Shown here piece by piece: positions 8,105 through 17,424 of a stretch of 64,000 nt of DNA; position 1 is the first letter of the stretch, and every line of letters starts with the position of its first letter. Source of the stretch: Phycisphaerae bacterium. Lineage in GTDB: Bacteria; Planctomycetota; Phycisphaerae; UBA1845; UTPLA1. The stretch covers positions 1-64,000 of the forward strand of contig JAKLKO010000014.1 of NCBI GenBank assembly GCA_023150615.1, given 5' to 3'. A model generated the notes under the pieces. That model ran no database searches. It had not been told where the DNA came from and saw only the letters and a program-made list of their open reading frames with translations. The position numbers and the translations under genes are program-made.

Positions 8105-10009
8105 GTGGACACCCACAGTCTCGACATCCTGGAATTCGATCGCATCCGGCAGCTCGTGGCGGCGGACGCGCGCTGCTCGCTCGGCCGGGAGCTGGCGCGC
8201 GGACTCCAACCCTCCGGCGACGCGGACTGGGTCATCGTCCGCGCGCAGGAATTCCGTCAGTTCGCACGGCTGGCGGCCGAGCGCGGCCTGCCGCCGTTCG
8301 GCGGGATCACGGACGTTCGGCCGCTGGTCCGCGCGGCCGTGCCGCCGCACACGCTGGAGCCGGAGGATTGCGGTGCGCTGGCCGACGCGCTGCGCGGACT
8401 GGCGGCGCTGCGGCTTCACCTGCGCGAGCTCGGCGCGGAATTCGACCTGATCGCGGCGATTGTCGAGCCGATCGGCGATTTCCGCGCGATCGCCGACCGT
8501 ATCGACGCCATCATCGACGATCGCGGCCGCGTCCGAGACGACGCCTCGCCGCGCCTGTCGCGCATCCGCGGGCGGCAGCAGGAGCTGCGACAGGAACTGC
8601 ACGTCGTTTTCGAGCGTCTGCTGCGCCAGTCGAGCATCACGCGGCTGCTGCAGTACCCGAGCAGCACGTTTCACGATGATCGGATGGTCCTGCCGCTCAA
8701 GGCCGAGCATCGCGGGCGGATCCCCGGCGTCATTCACCGCAGCAGCGACAGCGGCCAGACACTCTTCGTCGAGCCGACGGCCGCCGTCGAGCTGAACAAC
8801 GCGCTCATCGGGCTCGCGCAGGACGAGCACGACGAGATCGGCCGCATCCTCTGGGATCTGACGCACCTCGTGCATCTCAACCAGGCGGCGCTGCTCGATT
8901 CGCTCGACCGCGCGGCGCAGCTCGATCTACTCACGGCGAAGCTCGTGTTCGCGCAGCGGTATCGCATGACCGTGCCCGGGATCGAACCCGTCGGGCCGCT
9001 ACAACTCCGCAACGCGCGGCATCCGCTGCTGTTGGCGATGGCCGACGAGCGCCGCGCGGCCGGCGACGAGCCACCGCCCGTCGTGCCGATCAGCCTGCGG
9101 CTGGGCGAGGACTTCGACGTGCTGATCGTGACGGGTCCGAACACGGGCGGAAAGACGGTCGCGCTCAAGACGGTCGGCCTGCTGGCGTTGATGTCGCAGT
9201 GCGGCCTGCCGATCCCGGCCGAGGAGGGCTCGACGCTGCCGGTGTTCGACGACGTGCTGGTGGACATCGGCGACGAACAGAGCCTCCAGCAATCGCTCAG
9301 CACGTTCAGCGCGCACCTCGCGCGGACGCTGGAAATCGTCCGCCGCGGATCGCCGCGGACGCTGGTGCTTATCGACGAACTCGGCGCGGGGACCGATCCG
9401 GACGACGGCGCGGCGCTCGGGCGGGCGATCGTCGCGCGGCTGCTCGAGCTGGCCTGTCCGACGATCATCACGACGCACCTCGGGGCGCTAAAGACCGTCG
9501 CGTACGAGGAGCCGCGCGTCGACAACGCCGCGGTGCAGTTCGACTACGGCACGCTCCAACCCACCTACGAATTGCGGATCGGCGAACCGGGCAACAGCAA
9601 CGCGCTGATCATCGCCGCGCGACTGGGGATGCCGACAGAGATGGTCTCCGCCGCGCAGCGGTTCCTCGACGAGCGCGACACGGCGTTGGCGCGGGCAATC
9701 GCCGGCACGCTCGAATCACGGCGCAGCGCCGAGCAGGCGCGCCAGGCGGCGGAGGAGACGCGCGCCGCGGCGGAGCGGCGACTGGCCGAGGCGAGATCGT
9801 TGCAGGCGCAGCTCGAGGCGGAGCGGACGCGGTATGCGCGATGGCTGGAGCGGATCATGAACCTGCGGCCGGGCGAATCGGTCCGCGTGAAGCGCTTCGA
9901 TCGCGAGGGGCGGGTCGTGTTTGTCAACGTGCACAAGCAACTGGTGCGCGTTGCGATCGGCGCAATCGAGATTGAGGTGCCGCTGTCCGAGATCGTCGTG
10001 CCGGATTGA
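8105..10009 (+). CDS. mutS2: MutS2-family ATPase lacking the Smr nuclease domain
   Basis: This 634-residue protein has the MutS2 layout. A core/lever region (residues 1-300) includes the signature KAEHRGRIPGVIHRSSDSG. The ABC-type ATPase follows, with Walker A GPNTGGKT (near 344-351), the signature stretch QQSLSTFSAH and Walker B LVLIDELGAGTDPDDGAALG. Next come a long charged coiled coil (about 515-590) and a KOW-like beta domain (ESVRVKRFDREGRVVFVNVH). The chain then stops. Typical MutS2 is about 780 residues with a C-terminal Smr domain, which is absent here. MutS2 is linked to recombination suppression and, in Bacillus, to collided-ribosome rescue. The start is GTG at 8105. Confidence 0.88.
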   Translation: MDTHSLDILEFDRIRQLVAADARCSLGRELARGLQPSGDADWVIVRAQEFRQFARLAAERGLPPFGGITDVRPLVRAAVPPHTLEPEDCGALADALRGLAALRLHLRELGAEFDLIAAIVEPIGDFRAIADRIDAIIDDRGRVRDDASPRLSRIRGRQQELRQELHVVFERLLRQSSITRLLQYPSSTFHDDRMVLPLKAEHRGRIPGVIHRSSDSGQTLFVEPTAAVELNNALIGLAQDEHDEIGRILWDLTHLVHLNQAALLDSLDRAAQLDLLTAKLVFAQRYRMTVPGIEPVGPLQLRNARHPLLLAMADERRAAGDEPPPVVPISLRLGEDFDVLIVTGPNTGGKTVALKTVGLLALMSQCGLPIPAEEGSTLPVFDDVLVDIGDEQSLQQSLSTFSAHLARTLEIVRRGSPRTLVLIDELGAGTDPDDGAALGRAIVARLLELACPTIITTHLGALKTVAYEEPRVDNAAVQFDYGTLQPTYELRIGEPGNSNALIIAARLGMPTEMVSAAQRFLDERDTALARAIAGTLESRRSAEQARQAAEETRAAAERRLAEARSLQAQLEAERTRYARWLERIMNLRPGESVRVKRFDREGRVVFVNVHKQLVRVAIGAIEIEVPLSEIVVPD

Positions 10010-10060
10010 CCGCGCCCGGACCGGGACGGGCCATGCACGCTCCGACCGGGCGACGACGGG

Positions 10061-11881
10061 CTACTTTTGCCGGATGATGCTCAGGCCCAACTCGCGGAGC
10101 TGCGCATCGGACACGTCGCTGGGGGCTTCGGTCATCGGGCAGACGGCGCGGGCGTTCTTCGGAAACGCGAGCACGTCGCGGATCGACGAAGCGCCCGACA
10201 GCAGCATGGCCGTGCGGTCCAGCCCCAGCGCGATGCCGCCGTGCGGCGGTGCGCCGTAGGACAGGGCCTGCAGCAGGAAGCCGAACTTGACTTTGGCCTG
10301 CTCGGGCGTGATGCCGAGGATCGAAAAGACCCGCGATTGCACGTCGGCGCGGTGGATTCGGATCGAGCCGCCGCCCAACTCGGTGCCGTTCAGCACGATG
10401 TCGTAGGCCTTGGCGCGGACGCGCAGCAGTTCGTCGCGGGACGGAAGCTCCTCTCGACCGAGCTGCAGCAGCGGCAGATCCTCGTCCTTCGGCGACGTGA
10501 ACGGATGGTGCATGGAGAAGACCGACTTCGTTTCTTCGTCCCAGCCGAACAGCGGGAAATCGACCACCCAGCACCAGGCGTACCGGTTCGCGGGGATCAG
10601 GTTTCGCCGCCGCGCCACTGTCTCGCGCAGCCACGCCAGGTGCTTGCAGACATCGTCCGCCGCGCCGGCCGCAAAGAGGATCAGGTCGCCGACGGCCGCG
10701 CCGCACGCCGAGAGCAGATCGCCGATGATCGCGTCGCCGGCGAAGAACTTCGCGATGCCGGTCAGCAAGACGGTCTTTCCGCCCTCATTCGCCACCTTCA
10801 CGAGCGGCAGGCCACCGGCGCCGATGCCCTTGATTTCCTCGGTCAGGCCGTCGGTCTCCTTGCGCGTCATCTCGCCGCCCTTCGGCACGACGATGCAGCG
10901 CACGCAGCCGCCGGCCGCCAGCGCCTCGCGGAAGATATTGAACTCGGTCCGGGCGGCGACGGCCGACACGTCGCGGATTTTGATGTCGTAGCGCAGGTCG
11001 GGCCGGTCGATGCCGTAGTCGCGCATGGCGTCGTCGTACGCGATGCGCGGGATGGGCAGCGGGATGTCGACCCCGACGACGGTGCGCATGACGTCGGCCA
11101 TGCACTGCTCGACGTGGTGCATGACGTTTTCGCGCTGAACGAAGGCCATCTCGACGTCGATCTGCGTGAATTCGGGCTGGCGGTCGGCACGGAGGTCCTC
11201 GTCGCGAAAGCAGCGCGCGATCTGCATGTAGCGATCGAAGCCCGAGATCATGAGCAGTTGTTTGAATATCTGAGGCGACTGCGGCAGAGCGAAGAACCTG
11301 CCGTGCTGGAGCCGCGACGGCACGAGATAATCGCGCGCGCCTTCCGGCGTGCTCTTGGTGAGCATCGGCGTCTCGATGTCGAGGAAGCCGTGACGGTCGA
11401 AGTAGTCGCGGATCGTCTTCGTGATGCGGTGCCGGGTGATGATGGCCCGCTGCATCGGCGCGCGGCGCAGGTCGAGATAGCGATACTGCAGCCGGGTGTC
11501 CTCGTTGGTCTGGAGGTCGTCGACGATCTCGAACGGCGGCGTCTCGGCGCGGCCGAGCACGTCAATCTCGCGGACGTTGACCTCGATCTCGCCGGTCGGC
11601 ATTTTGGGGTTGACGTTCTTCGGTCCGCGCGGCGCGACCTCGCCGCGGACTGCGATCACGTCCTCGCTCCGCAGTGAGCGCGCAACCTCGTGCGCCTTCG
11701 GGTCCGTGTCCGGGTTGAACTTGACCTGCGTGATCCCGCCGCGGTCGCGCAGGTCCACGAAGACCATCCCCCCGTGATCGCGCGCGACCGAGACCCACCC
11801 GCACAAAACGACGGACTTGCCCACGTCCGCGGCCCGCAACGCGCCGCAGTCGCACGTGCGCTCTTCATACGGAACTGCCAC
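10061..11881 (-). CDS. aspS: Aspartyl-tRNA synthetase, probably non-discriminating (AspRS/AsxRS)
   Basis: This 606-residue class II synthetase has the bacterial AspRS layout. An OB-fold anticodon domain (residues 1-105) precedes class II motif 1 (HGFLDIETPMLTKSTPEGARDY), motif 2 (FRDEDLRADRQPEFTQID), a GAD-type insertion (about 290-430) and motif 3 (GIALGLDRTAMLLSG). In the anticodon domain, the position that is Leu in discriminating enzymes is His36 (ARDHGG), the residue known from AspRS that also charge tRNA-Asn. That predicts a non-discriminating enzyme used with GatCAB. The gene converges on mutS2. Confidence 0.95.
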   Translation of the reverse strand: MAVPYEERTCDCGALRAADVGKSVVLCGWVSVARDHGGMVFVDLRDRGGITQVKFNPDTDPKAHEVARSLRSEDVIAVRGEVAPRGPKNVNPKMPTGEIEVNVREIDVLGRAETPPFEIVDDLQTNEDTRLQYRYLDLRRAPMQRAIITRHRITKTIRDYFDRHGFLDIETPMLTKSTPEGARDYLVPSRLQHGRFFALPQSPQIFKQLLMISGFDRYMQIARCFRDEDLRADRQPEFTQIDVEMAFVQRENVMHHVEQCMADVMRTVVGVDIPLPIPRIAYDDAMRDYGIDRPDLRYDIKIRDVSAVAARTEFNIFREALAAGGCVRCIVVPKGGEMTRKETDGLTEEIKGIGAGGLPLVKVANEGGKTVLLTGIAKFFAGDAIIGDLLSACGAAVGDLILFAAGAADDVCKHLAWLRETVARRRNLIPANRYAWCWVVDFPLFGWDEETKSVFSMHHPFTSPKDEDLPLLQLGREELPSRDELLRVRAKAYDIVLNGTELGGGSIRIHRADVQSRVFSILGITPEQAKVKFGFLLQALSYGAPPHGGIALGLDRTAMLLSGASSIRDVLAFPKNARAVCPMTEAPSDVSDAQLRELGLSIIRQK

Positions 11882-12196
11882 GACGTCCTCCTGGAGTCGA
11901 TTCCACCCGGTCCGACCGACGCCCTCGTCGCCCGGCCGACGGGCGCGACCGCCATCGTACTTCGGTCATTCGAGCCCCAGAGCGTAGTGCAGAGCGTCGA
12001 ATCCGGCCAGTCGCGTGAACGGGGCGAAACGTCCGCGGAACCGGCGAACCGACCGGGCGTCCAATGGACTGCCCGGCCATCGTGCTTCCTCGCGAGCGAA
12101 GATCGGTATAACTAACGGCGGGCGGCGGTCGTCGTCCCCGCGCGCCGCCGGCGATGATCCCGCGGCTCGGTGACTCGAATTCCAGGAGAAACGCCC

Positions 12197-14254
12197 ATGC
12201 ACGCTTCCATCGACGGCACCCGATCGAACCACGTTCGCCGCGTCGCACCGGCCCTGATGGCGTCCGCGATCCTGATCACGTCGCGCGTCGCACCGGCCGA
12301 GGAGCTGAAGCTCTCGCGGATCGCGATGTTCTCGTCCGGTGTGGCCTACTTCCAGGTCAGCGGCGCGGTCGAGGGTAACGCGACGAGCGAGCTTCGCTTC
12401 CGCACACCGCAGATCAACGACATTATCAAGTCGCTCGTGCTCCAGGACTTCGACGGCGGAACGATCCGCGCCGTGCAGTACCCCTCGCGCGATCCGATCG
12501 AGAAGACCCTCCGCAGCTTCGGCGTTGACATCACCGGCAAGCCCACGCTCGGCGAGCTGCTTAACCAGCTCCGCGGCGTGCCGGTCGAGACCGCCGCGCC
12601 GACCGCGGCGCGCGGCCTGATCCTCGGCGTCGAGAAGCAGAAAATGGCCGTCGACCAGCGCCTCATCGACATCGAGGTGCTGACGATCGTCACGGATGGC
12701 GGGCTGCGATCGTTCAAGCTCAGCGAACTCGGCGGCATCCGGATCCTCGATGCCAAGATCGACGGCGAGCTGCGCAAAGCGCTCGAGACGCTCGCCACGA
12801 GCCACGACGCCGACAAGAAGACGGTCACGCTCGAATTCGCCGGCCAGGGCAAGCGCCGCGTGCAGGTCGGCTATCTGCTCGAAGCTCCGATCTGGAAGAC
12901 CAGCTACCGACTCGTGCTGTCCGACGACAAGAAGCCCTACCTCCAGGGATGGGCCACGATCGAGAACACAACCGAGGAGGACTGGAAGGACGTGCGGCTG
13001 TCGCTCGTGTCCGGGCGGCCGATCTCGTTCATCATGGATCTTTACACGCCGATCTACGTACCGCGGCCGAAGGAGGAGCTGGAGCTCTACGCGAGCCTGC
13101 GCCCGCCGACGTACGAGGGCGCGATGGAGCAGGCCGGCGAAGCCGTCAATCGCCAGGCCGGCGATTCGGCGAAGAAGGCGCGTGCGGCGCGGGCTTTCAG
13201 TTTTAGTGTGGCCGCCGCCCCAGCGGCAGAGGAGCCGACCTCCCATGAATTGGATCTCAAAGAGGACGGCGTCGTGTCCGTCGCCACTGCTCAGTCGACG
13301 GGCGAACTGTTCACGTACGACATCCCGACACCCGTGTCGCTCGCGCGGCAGCAATCGGCCCTGCTCCCCATCGTCACAGGCGAGATCGACGGCGCGAAGC
13401 TCTCGATCTACAACCCCGCGACGCACTCGAAGTACCCGCTTAACGGCGTGCAGATCACGAACACGACCGGGCTGAATCTCATGCAAGGCCCGGTCACGGT
13501 CTTCGACGGGAACCTCTACGCCGGCGATGCCAAGCTGCCCGACCTGCGGCCCGACGAGAAGCGTCTGATGAGCTACGCGCTGGACCTGGCCGTCGAAGTG
13601 GAGCAGGTCATGCAATCGCAGCCCGAGGAAGTGGTCAAGCTCCGCATCGCGAAGGGCACGCTGTGGTACCAGCGCAAGCTGGTCGATGGCCGGACGTACA
13701 ACGTGAAGAACAAGGACCGCAAGGCCCGCGCGGTGCTCATCGAGCAGCCGTACGGTCCGGATTGGACGCTGATCGAGCCATCGGAGCCGTTCGAGCGGGC
13801 GACCAACCTCTATCGCTTCAAGCTCGACGTGCCGCCGGGTACGACCGGATCGCTCAAAGTCGTGCTGGAGCGCTACGTCGATTCCACTATCGTGCTCGCC
13901 TCGGCCGGGCTGGATCAGATCCAGTGGTTCCTGCGGCATCGGACCGCAAGCCCGGCCGTACGGAAGGCGATGGACGAGGTGATCGTCCGCCGGACGACAC
14001 TCGATCAGATCATCGCGCGGCGGAACGAAACGGAGCGGCAGGTCTCGACGATCGAACAAGACCAGAGCCGGATCCGCGAGAATCTGAAGTCGCTGCCGGC
14101 CACCAGCGACATCGCCCGGCGCTACCTCGCGAAGCTCGATCAGCAGGAGACGCAGCTCGAAGGCCTGCGCAAGCAGGTCGATGACTACCGGCGTCAGGAA
14201 CAGACGGCCCGCGAGGAACTGGAGAAGTACCTGCTCGGCCTGGAGGTCGAGTGA
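12197..14254 (+). CDS. Secreted DUF4139-domain protein with C-terminal coiled coil
   Basis: This 685-residue protein starts at ATG 12197, chosen because AGGAGA lies 9 bases upstream and a signal peptide follows directly (ending near ALA/VAPAEE). The central part matches the DUF4139 pattern: a strand pair KTSYRLVLSDDKKPYLQGWA then IENTTEEDWKDVRLSLVSG at residues about 235-275. A second beta region lies at 380-560. Residues about 590-685 form a heptad-rich coiled coil full of Gln, Arg and Glu. Members of this family in other bacteria are annotated near mucoidy inhibitor A, but their biochemical role is unknown. Location is probably periplasmic. Confidence 0.7.
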   Translation: MHASIDGTRSNHVRRVAPALMASAILITSRVAPAEELKLSRIAMFSSGVAYFQVSGAVEGNATSELRFRTPQINDIIKSLVLQDFDGGTIRAVQYPSRDPIEKTLRSFGVDITGKPTLGELLNQLRGVPVETAAPTAARGLILGVEKQKMAVDQRLIDIEVLTIVTDGGLRSFKLSELGGIRILDAKIDGELRKALETLATSHDADKKTVTLEFAGQGKRRVQVGYLLEAPIWKTSYRLVLSDDKKPYLQGWATIENTTEEDWKDVRLSLVSGRPISFIMDLYTPIYVPRPKEELELYASLRPPTYEGAMEQAGEAVNRQAGDSAKKARAARAFSFSVAAAPAAEEPTSHELDLKEDGVVSVATAQSTGELFTYDIPTPVSLARQQSALLPIVTGEIDGAKLSIYNPATHSKYPLNGVQITNTTGLNLMQGPVTVFDGNLYAGDAKLPDLRPDEKRLMSYALDLAVEVEQVMQSQPEEVVKLRIAKGTLWYQRKLVDGRTYNVKNKDRKARAVLIEQPYGPDWTLIEPSEPFERATNLYRFKLDVPPGTTGSLKVVLERYVDSTIVLASAGLDQIQWFLRHRTASPAVRKAMDEVIVRRTTLDQIIARRNETERQVSTIEQDQSRIRENLKSLPATSDIARRYLAKLDQQETQLEGLRKQVDDYRRQEQTAREELEKYLLGLEVE

Positions 14255-14318
14255 AGTCCCGGTCGCGCGCCGCCACACGGCTCGAACGATCGGCGCGGTT
14301 CGCGGATAGTGTGTACGG

Positions 14319-17039
14319 GTGCGCTGCGTGATTTCCGCTGCGTTGGTTGTACTCGTGCTGTCGACGGCCGTCGCCGCCGGTCCGCTGGATTCCTCTGCGG
14401 GCACGCACTCGACGATCATCTTCGAACCGCTTGATGCGGCGACGATCCGCCTGGTGAATTGCGTTCGGGACGAGAGTTTCGAGGTCGCCGGGACCGACGC
14501 GTCGCCGTGGCGTCCATACGGCGCCGGCTACAAGATCGACACGGGCGCGGTGCGTTCGGGACGGCACGCGGTGCGCTGCGAGGCCTTCGATGCGCGGACG
14601 ACGTGTGGCGCGGTAGCGCGTATCCGGCTGAATCAGAAGGAGCCGCGACCGGTCCTCATCGAGGCGTGGACGCGCTGCCGCGGCGTCGAGGTTCCGCCTT
14701 CGCCGGAGTACAGTCTCTACGCGGACGTTACGTTTCGCGATGGCTCGCGAGTCTGGGCGCAGTATGTCGCCTGCCCGACGGATTCCGGCGAGTGGCAGCG
14801 CGTGCAGCGGACGATCGACCTGCACCGGCCGATCGAGTCGATCGAGCTGCATTGCCTCTTCCGAAACACGATCGGCACGGCGTGGTTTGACGACGCGGCG
14901 TGCTACGAGCTCGATCCAAGCCAGGCGCGCAAGTTCGACGGCCAGTTCGTCACGCAGCGCACCGCACCACGACCGCCGACGGCAGAGGGAACGCCGCACG
15001 GTGATCTCGTGCTGTTGATCCAGGTCCACAATGACGCCGGCCGAGTCGTGCAACCCGTGCTCCGGTCGGCCGACCGACGCCGCGCCGCGACGCAATCGGC
15101 CGACGCGACTGGCGACATGACCGCGACGTTCGCGCTGCCCGAGTACTCGATTCACGGCGACATGATCGCGACCGCCGGCGCGATGACAGACTCATCCGAC
15201 AAGTCGGGGACCGTCGTCGTCCAACTGCGAAACGACGGGACCGAGCCACGGCCCGTCACGATCTACGTCGGGCGTCGCTTCGACGCGATCGGTGGAGGGT
15301 GGTGGGACGATGGCTGCCGGCGACGGCAGATCGCCGCGGACGCCAGCTACGACTCGCTCGTCTGGGCCGGCGCTGGAAAGACCGGCTGGGTCTCTCGCTA
15401 TCCGCTCGCGGTGATGGAATCGACCGATCAAACGCTGCTGCTGGCCTGCGGAAGGGAGATCGGTCCGCCGGAGCCGAAGCTCGTGCGGTTCGGCTACGAC
15501 GCGCCATCGCGACTTGGCTACGCCGCCTGCGACGTGCTGCTGGCCAGCCGCGACGAGCCGCCGGTGCAGCGAGACTTCGGCGGAATCAGATCAGAGCGCC
15601 AGGCCGCGCAGTTCGTCGTCAACGCGCGAGTTTCCCGCGGCCGGTCCGATTTCCGCACCGCGTGGGAGCCGTTTGTCGATGCTCTGCGGACGCCGCCCGA
15701 GTCCGCGTACGGACTCTGGATGCCCTTCGCGGCGATCAGCCGCATTGAGCGGGCGGAGGACTTCGGCTTCGCGATCAAGGAGGGCGTCGAGGACCTGTCG
15801 TACGACAACGCCCACGGCATCTTCACGTTCCGATACACCGAGCCGCAGAGCTTCTGGCTGAAGATGCCGCCGGAAGCGGCCCGCGACTACGCCGCGTGCG
15901 TGGCGGCGCTCGAGCAGGCGGCCCGGGATGAGAAGCACCCGCAGCATCGCGAGGCGTCGGCCGCAAGAAACTCGGCCTGCAAGACGCGGAGCGGCCGCTA
16001 TTACGTCTGGCCGCGCGACGAGCCGTGGTGCAGGGGCGCGGTCTTCGCGCTCAATCCCGCGCCGAGCGTTCCCGGCGACGCGACGAAGGCGCGGCTGAAT
16101 TTCAACCGCTCCGAGGCCGCGCGGTACTTCCACGACGGCGTCGATGGCGAGTACCTCGACTCGCTGGATGGCTGGTCTGACCTGCTCAATTTTGATCCGG
16201 CGCACCTCCGCGTGGCCCGCGTGCCGTGGACCTTCGACCCGCAGACGCGGGCGGCCGGACTGCTGAACGCGTTCTCGATCTGGGAGTACGCGCGGTCGCT
16301 CCGCGATGAGTTGAACGAGCACGGCAAGCTGATGATGGCCAACTTCTGCCCCACGCGCTACTGGTGGATGGCGCCGCTGTTCGACGTCTGCGGGCAGGAA
16401 GTGGATTGGAAGCCGGACGGCGCGTGGTCGCCGATGTCGCACGAGGAGATGTGGTACCGCCGCGCGGTCTGCGGGCGGCGGCCGTATCACCTGCTGATGA
16501 ACGCCGACTTCGAGCGCTGGACGGCGGCGGACACGCAGCGTTATTTCGAGCGCTGCCTGGCCTACGGATTCTTTCCCGGCTTCTTCAGCCACGATGCCGC
16601 GACGCGGCAGTACTTCGAGAACTCGCGCTGGTACGAACGCGATCGCCCGCTGTTCCGTCGCTACGTGCCGTTGATCCGTGCAATTGCGCGGGCGGGCTGG
16701 GAGCCGGAGCCGCGTGCGCGCGTGACGCCGGACACGTTGCTCGTCGAGCGCTTCGGCGGTTCATCGCGGGTTGAGTACTGGACCGTTCACAACCCGACCG
16801 ACCGGCCGATCGACGCGGTGATCGAGCTGCGGTCGACGCGGCCCGTCGATGCCGGTTCGGTGCTGATCGTCGAGCCGGGTGGGACCCGACCGGCGATGCA
16901 ACGACGCGGCGACGCGATCGAGGCAACACTCTCGCTTCAGCCAGCGCAGACGCGCGTGGTGCGGTTTGCGGCGACCGATGGACCGGATGCGCCGGACTCG
17001 CCGGGCGATCGACCGGGCGGACGCAACAGCCCGCGTTAG
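14319..17039 (+). CDS. Large secreted glycoside-hydrolase-like protein
   Basis: This 906-residue protein has a signal peptide (AALVVLVLSTAVAAG) and a GTG start. Residues about 45-200 look like a carbohydrate-binding jelly roll (RDESFEVAG, GRHAVRCEAFD, AWFDDAACYEL). A middle beta domain follows. Residues about 460-800 resemble a TIM-barrel glycosidase: YHFDGV-type motif (YFHDGVDGEYLDSLDGW, with candidate acidic residues Asp, Glu and Asp), then MMANFCPTRYWWMAPLFDV and FSHDAATRQYF. The C-terminal about 90 residues form a small beta domain. I cannot assign a family number; GH101-like or GHL clans are possibilities. The stop overlaps the end of a convergent 35-codon gene by 4 bases. Confidence 0.6.
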   Translation: MRCVISAALVVLVLSTAVAAGPLDSSAGTHSTIIFEPLDAATIRLVNCVRDESFEVAGTDASPWRPYGAGYKIDTGAVRSGRHAVRCEAFDARTTCGAVARIRLNQKEPRPVLIEAWTRCRGVEVPPSPEYSLYADVTFRDGSRVWAQYVACPTDSGEWQRVQRTIDLHRPIESIELHCLFRNTIGTAWFDDAACYELDPSQARKFDGQFVTQRTAPRPPTAEGTPHGDLVLLIQVHNDAGRVVQPVLRSADRRRAATQSADATGDMTATFALPEYSIHGDMIATAGAMTDSSDKSGTVVVQLRNDGTEPRPVTIYVGRRFDAIGGGWWDDGCRRRQIAADASYDSLVWAGAGKTGWVSRYPLAVMESTDQTLLLACGREIGPPEPKLVRFGYDAPSRLGYAACDVLLASRDEPPVQRDFGGIRSERQAAQFVVNARVSRGRSDFRTAWEPFVDALRTPPESAYGLWMPFAAISRIERAEDFGFAIKEGVEDLSYDNAHGIFTFRYTEPQSFWLKMPPEAARDYAACVAALEQAARDEKHPQHREASAARNSACKTRSGRYYVWPRDEPWCRGAVFALNPAPSVPGDATKARLNFNRSEAARYFHDGVDGEYLDSLDGWSDLLNFDPAHLRVARVPWTFDPQTRAAGLLNAFSIWEYARSLRDELNEHGKLMMANFCPTRYWWMAPLFDVCGQEVDWKPDGAWSPMSHEEMWYRRAVCGRRPYHLLMNADFERWTAADTQRYFERCLAYGFFPGFFSHDAATRQYFENSRWYERDRPLFRRYVPLIRAIARAGWEPEPRARVTPDTLLVERFGGSSRVEYWTVHNPTDRPIDAVIELRSTRPVDAGSVLIVEPGGTRPAMQRRGDAIEATLSLQPAQTRVVRFAATDGPDAPDSPGDRPGGRNSPR

Positions 17040-17143
17040 AAGAGCGAAGCCCCCAGGATGCGGCCGACCTCGCGCAGGCACGACCCGAGTGCCAGCGAAC
17101 AAGTCATTGAAGAAAGCGCCAGCCAGCGGAATTTTCGACGCAT
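17036..17143 (-). CDS. 35-residue putative lipoprotein
   Basis: This short gene has an unusually good start: AGGAGGT lies 4 bases before ATG at 17143. The peptide begins MRRKFRWLALSSM, a charged N-terminus plus hydrophobic core, and contains a lipobox-like ALGSC, so Cys22 could be lipidated. Only 13 residues follow (LREVGRILGASLF). It sits between tRNA-Ser and the large secreted protein and overlaps the latter's stop by 4 bases. The function is unknown. The evidence is the ribosome site plus signal; the peptide could be missed by ordinary gene finders. Confidence 0.55.
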   Translation of the reverse strand: MRRKFRWLALSSMTCSLALGSCLREVGRILGASLF

Positions 17144-17157
17144 GCCGACCTCCTGAA

Positions 17158-17180
17158 CCCCGGCGTCCCGCTTGCCGGGG
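17158..17180 (-). terminator. Stem-loop directly 3' of tRNA-Ser
   Basis: CCCCGGC and GCCGGGG form a perfect 7-bp stem with a 9-base loop immediately after the tRNA on the minus strand. There is no T run after the stem, so termination or processing rather than a classical terminator is likely. Confidence 0.4.
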
Positions 17181-17184
17181 AAAA

Positions 17185-17271
17185 CGGAGCGGGAGGGATT
17201 CGAACCCTCGGTACCCTTTCGAGCACACCGCATTTCCAGTGCGGTCCCTTCAGCCACTCGGACACCGCTCC
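17185..17271 (-). tRNA. tRNA-Ser (anticodon GGA)
   Basis: The acceptor stem GGAGCGG pairs with the 3' strand CCGCTCC, with G as discriminator, as is usual for serine. The anticodon stem CCGCA/TGCGG encloses CTGGAAA, giving anticodon GGA. A long variable arm (about 17 bases) and the T arm GGTTCGAATCC confirm a class II tRNA. CCA is not encoded. Confidence 0.95.
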
Positions 17272-17284
17272 GGGACCGGTGGTC

Positions 17285-17312
17285 ATTCTGCCGCCGACCC
17301 GTGACCTGTCAA
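17285..17312 (-). promoter_or_regulatory. Sigma70-type promoter for tRNA-Ser
   Basis: On the minus strand, TTGACA (17312-17307) and CAGAAT (17290-17285) are spaced by 16 bases, just upstream of the tRNA. The -35 is a perfect match. Confidence 0.5.
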
Positions 17313-17424
17313 CGCCGACCGCGACGCCGAATCCGATCGAACGGGCCGCGGATCCCCCAACCGGTCGATCGGATGGTATGCTAGCACGCGCGAGACCCGT
17401 CGGACTCCAAGCGGAGCGCGAACC

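Noticed and set aside
11966-14419. 817-residue minus-strand frame opposite the DUF4139 gene
   Set aside because: No start site or motif; the plus strand has AGGAGA, a signal peptide and DUF4139 signatures.
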